Positions 6,763-8,311 of a stretch of DNA of 8,311 nt are shown here, piece by piece (within the stretch, counting starts at the first letter, position 1; every line of letters begins with the position of its first letter). The notes under the pieces are model-generated. The model was not told the origin of the DNA. It did no database searches and saw only the letters and a program-made list of their open reading frames with translations. The position numbers and the translations under genes are program-made. Location of the stretch: NCBI GenBank assembly GCA_015662405.1, contig DQUE01000056.1, forward strand, positions 1 through 8,311, written 5' to 3'. This DNA is from Sulfurimonas autotrophica. Its GTDB lineage: Bacteria; Campylobacterota; Campylobacteria; Campylobacterales; Sulfurimonadaceae.

Positions 6763-7740
6763 CTATAGTGATATAGGGGTTTTAAAGCCTGGAGGCTTAA
6801 TTGCAATGACAGAACAGTCTATTTGACTCAGTATCTCTTCTGCTGTGTTTCCCATAATAACTCCAGCTAAACCTGTTTTTGCGACTGTCCCCATAACAAT
6901 TACATCAATTTGTAATTTTTTAATGTACTGCAGGATAATTTTACTTGGTAGACCTCTTACTAGATGTATATCGGGTTCCAAAAACTCCAACATTTCACCA
7001 GCTTGGGTGTGGGCAACATCTTCTAAAAGTGCTTTTAATTTTACATTGTGTAAATTCTGTATATTTTCTACATATTCAATAACCTCAGAATCTGGCATTT
7101 TTATAAAGGCACCTTGCATAAGAGCAGTTTCTGGTGCATCCCATACATGTAAAATATGCAACTTGGCCAATTCGCTTACAGCAAGAGAACTCGCCATTTG
7201 TAAAATTTGGTGATTCAGTTTTTCTTCCACTTCTGCATCTTCTTTTTCTGTAAGTGTGTCTATATTTACATCAACTGCCGCCATAATATTGTCAAAGGAT
7301 CGTGGACTGTCTGGTTTTATAAACCAAATGGGGCATGGACACTTTCGTAAAAGATGCATATCGTTACTACCAAAGAGTCTATCTAACCAATCCTTATTTT
7401 CTGGCATTTTCATAAGCAGGTCATAGTTATTTTCTAAAACATTATAAATTACTTCATAGTAAAGAGTACCAAAAAATATTTTAATTTCAATCTCTAATTG
7501 ATTTGCAAAAGGTTTTATTAATTTCTCAAGTTCTTTTTTCTTTTCATTTTCTAAAAGAGTTTCTATATTAACATCCAAAAAATTTTTAAAAATATTGAAA
7601 CTTACTTTTGCGTTTTCAATAACAGTTGCAATTGTAAGTTTTGCTTGATTATTTATTGCTAATTTCACTGCACAATCTAAAATATTTTGACTCTCTTGTG
7701 TGTCTTGAATGATACATAGTATATTTTTAAACCTTTTCAT
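6763..7740 (-). CDS. Tandem-domain universal stress protein, UspE-like
   Basis: A 325-residue soluble protein with two Usp domains, about residues 1-143 and 148-316, with no signal or membrane segment. Each begins with a hydrophobic beta strand (FKNILCIIQD; FDNIMAAVDV). Domain 1 ends in LFGSNDMHLLRKCPCPIW, the form seen in UspE domain 1, which lacks a classic ATP loop. Domain 2 ends in GTVAKTGLAGVIMGNTAEEI, close to the UspE loop. Against the nucleotide-binding pattern G-x2-G-x9-G-S/T it reads G284-x2-A287-x9-G297-N298: the second glycine is alanine and Ser/Thr is Asn, so binding cannot be assumed. The gene sits inside the antiporter set, overlapping mrpE by 14 bases and followed 10 bases later by mrpF. 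A role as regulator or accessory of the antiporter is inference from this position. ATG 7740 is chosen for its AAAGGA site 6 bases upstream. Confidence 0.92.
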   Translation of the reverse strand: MKRFKNILCIIQDTQESQNILDCAVKLAINNQAKLTIATVIENAKVSFNIFKNFLDVNIETLLENEKKKELEKLIKPFANQLEIEIKIFFGTLYYEVIYNVLENNYDLLMKMPENKDWLDRLFGSNDMHLLRKCPCPIWFIKPDSPRSFDNIMAAVDVNIDTLTEKEDAEVEEKLNHQILQMASSLAVSELAKLHILHVWDAPETALMQGAFIKMPDSEVIEYVENIQNLHNVKLKALLEDVAHTQAGEMLEFLEPDIHLVRGLPSKIILQYIKKLQIDVIVMGTVAKTGLAGVIMGNTAEEILSQIDCSVIAIKPPGFKTPISL

Positions 7741-8248
7741 ATGCAGTCCTTTTTTCTTGTGCTTTGTTATTAAATATAGAGTGAATATACTTTTCAATTA
7801 ATGCAACTTCTTTTGCTATATTTTTTTCAACATCTAAAACATGAATAAGCAGTAGATTATTTTCAAGATTTACTGAAAGTGTTCCAGGAAGAAGATTTAA
7901 GACATTGACTATCATCTCTTGCGCTACTCCTTTTGGTATATATAAATGGTATTGAAGTAAACCAGGATTGATGGCAAGAGAGGGAGAAAACACCCGCCGC
8001 ATTACATCAATTCCTCCTGCAAATGCATGAAACAAATAAAATAGAATGAATTTCATAAATGCCGTAAAACTCCAAGAAACTGGAGGATTCAGAGTCATAC
8101 TAATAAAAGCAATAAAAATAACAGAGGGAATCCCAATCCATAATGATGCTATATTCGCTTCTGTAAGAACTAACCAAATAATAAAAAATAAAAGTAACCT
8201 CTTAAAAAAGAAATAAAAAAAATGGCTTCCAATTTGAATATTTTTCAT
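7727..8248 (-). CDS. mrpE: Mrp/Mnh antiporter subunit E
   Basis: A 173-residue protein of the MNHE family, close to the usual 155-175 residues. Two or three membrane helices occupy the N-terminal half (LLLFFIIWLVLTEANIASLW; PSVIFIAFISMTL; FMKFILFYLFHAFAGGI). They are followed by the family signature GGIDVMRRVFSPSLAINPGL (residues 78-97) and a cytoplasmic domain with LNLLPGTLSV and LLLIHVLDV. MrpE is the most peripheral membrane subunit of Mrp and MBH complexes and is needed for assembly and activity. It is the first gene of the operon here, as MbhA is in archaeal mbh operons, instead of fifth as in mrpABCDEFG. The start is clear: AAGGTGAT (8255-8262) precedes the ATG by 6 bases. Its 3' end overlaps the Usp gene by 14 bases. 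Confidence 0.93.
   Translation of the reverse strand: MKNIQIGSHFFYFFFKRLLLFFIIWLVLTEANIASLWIGIPSVIFIAFISMTLNPPVSWSFTAFMKFILFYLFHAFAGGIDVMRRVFSPSLAINPGLLQYHLYIPKGVAQEMIVNVLNLLPGTLSVNLENNLLLIHVLDVEKNIAKEVALIEKYIHSIFNNKAQEKRTAYEKV
7747..7752 (-). promoter_or_regulatory. Ribosome binding site of the Usp gene
   Basis: AAAGGA on the minus strand lies 6 bases before ATG 7740 and inside the last codons of mrpE. It decides the start in favour of MKRFKNILC over the in-frame ATG at 7797. Confidence 0.7.
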
Positions 8249-8254
8249 GCTTTT

Positions 8255-8262
8255 ATCACCTT
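8255..8262 (-). promoter_or_regulatory. Strong Shine-Dalgarno of mrpE
   Basis: The minus strand reads AAGGTGAT 6 bases before ATG 8248, nearly perfectly complementary to the 16S rRNA 3' end. It is the strongest ribosome binding site in the window and stands in front of the first gene, fitting a polycistronic operon led by mrpE. Confidence 0.75.
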
Positions 8263-8289
8263 ATCAATATTATACACTTTTTTTCTATT

Positions 8290-8295
8290 ATTATA
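8290..8295 (-). promoter_or_regulatory. Possible -10 element of the antiporter operon promoter
   Basis: A perfect TATAAT on the minus strand would start transcription near 8283, leaving a leader of about 35 bases before mrpE. Any -35 region would lie beyond the window edge and cannot be inspected. A second perfect TATAAT at 8269-8274, 21 bases downstream, would start the RNA inside the Shine-Dalgarno and is less likely. The region is so AT-rich that chance matches are expected. Confidence 0.35.
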
Positions 8296-8311
8296 TCTTA
8301 TTGTTTCCTAT

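Noticed and set aside
6753..6806. N-terminal extension of mrpF to the ATG at 6806.
   Set aside because: The extra 18 residues have no family resemblance and overlap the Usp coding end; ATG 6752 gives the normal MrpF length.
377..8248. A group 4 hydrogenase, formate hydrogenlyase or complex I fragment.
   Set aside because: No large or small hydrogenase-like subunit, NuoH-like subunit or iron-sulfur protein is encoded in the window, and MrpE, F and G point to an antiporter.
8269..8274. A second perfect TATAAT upstream of mrpE.
   Set aside because: It would start transcription within the Shine-Dalgarno at 8255-8262, so the copy at 8290-8295 is preferred.

Overview
The window is AT-rich and reads like a Campylobacterota genome (a Sulfurimonas/Sulfurovum-type lineage is my best guess). 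That guess rests on base composition, compact overlapping genes and the style of the proteins; nothing in the window fixes the taxonomy. Almost the whole window is one leftward (minus-strand) operon of about 7.9 kb encoding a complete multisubunit cation/proton antiporter of the Mrp/Mnh family.

Read in the direction of transcription: a possible promoter (about 8290-8295), mrpE (8248-7727), a two-domain universal stress protein related to UspE (7740-6763), mrpF (6752-6474), mrpG (6481-6188), a stand-alone DUF4040/MbhD-type subunit (6200-5916), a fused MbhE+MnhB subunit (5919-5260), mrpC (5263-4952), and three consecutive proton-pumping subunits of the NuoL/M/N-MrpA/D superfamily (4955-3513, 3516-2023, 2020-377). 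Most junctions overlap, four of them as ATGA, so the products are probably made in a coupled way. The order E-F-G-D040-MbhE/B-C-D is that of the antiporter half of archaeal membrane-bound hydrogenase (mbhA-H), not bacterial mrpABCDEFG. Where mbh operons continue into hydrogenase genes, this one continues with two more antiporter-like subunits. No hydrogenase, ferredoxin or quinone-module gene is present.

The predicted complex is an inner-membrane Na+(K+)/H+ antiporter. MrpE, F, G, C, B and the MbhD/MbhE-type subunits form the small-subunit membrane module, and three antiporter-like subunits supply up to three ion channels. The third channel subunit is atypical: the TM5 glutamate is replaced by threonine, and an unusual glutamate appears in TM6. 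The cytosolic Usp protein is encoded inside the antiporter gene set and is the obvious candidate for a regulatory partner.

Downstream of the operon (167-337) is a short in-frame remnant of the N-terminus of a cation-transporting P-type ATPase with its own good ribosome binding site. It loses family resemblance after about 30 codons and runs into a strong bidirectional terminator (133-173). On the other side of that terminator the last 35 codons of a plus-strand gene converge (1-108).
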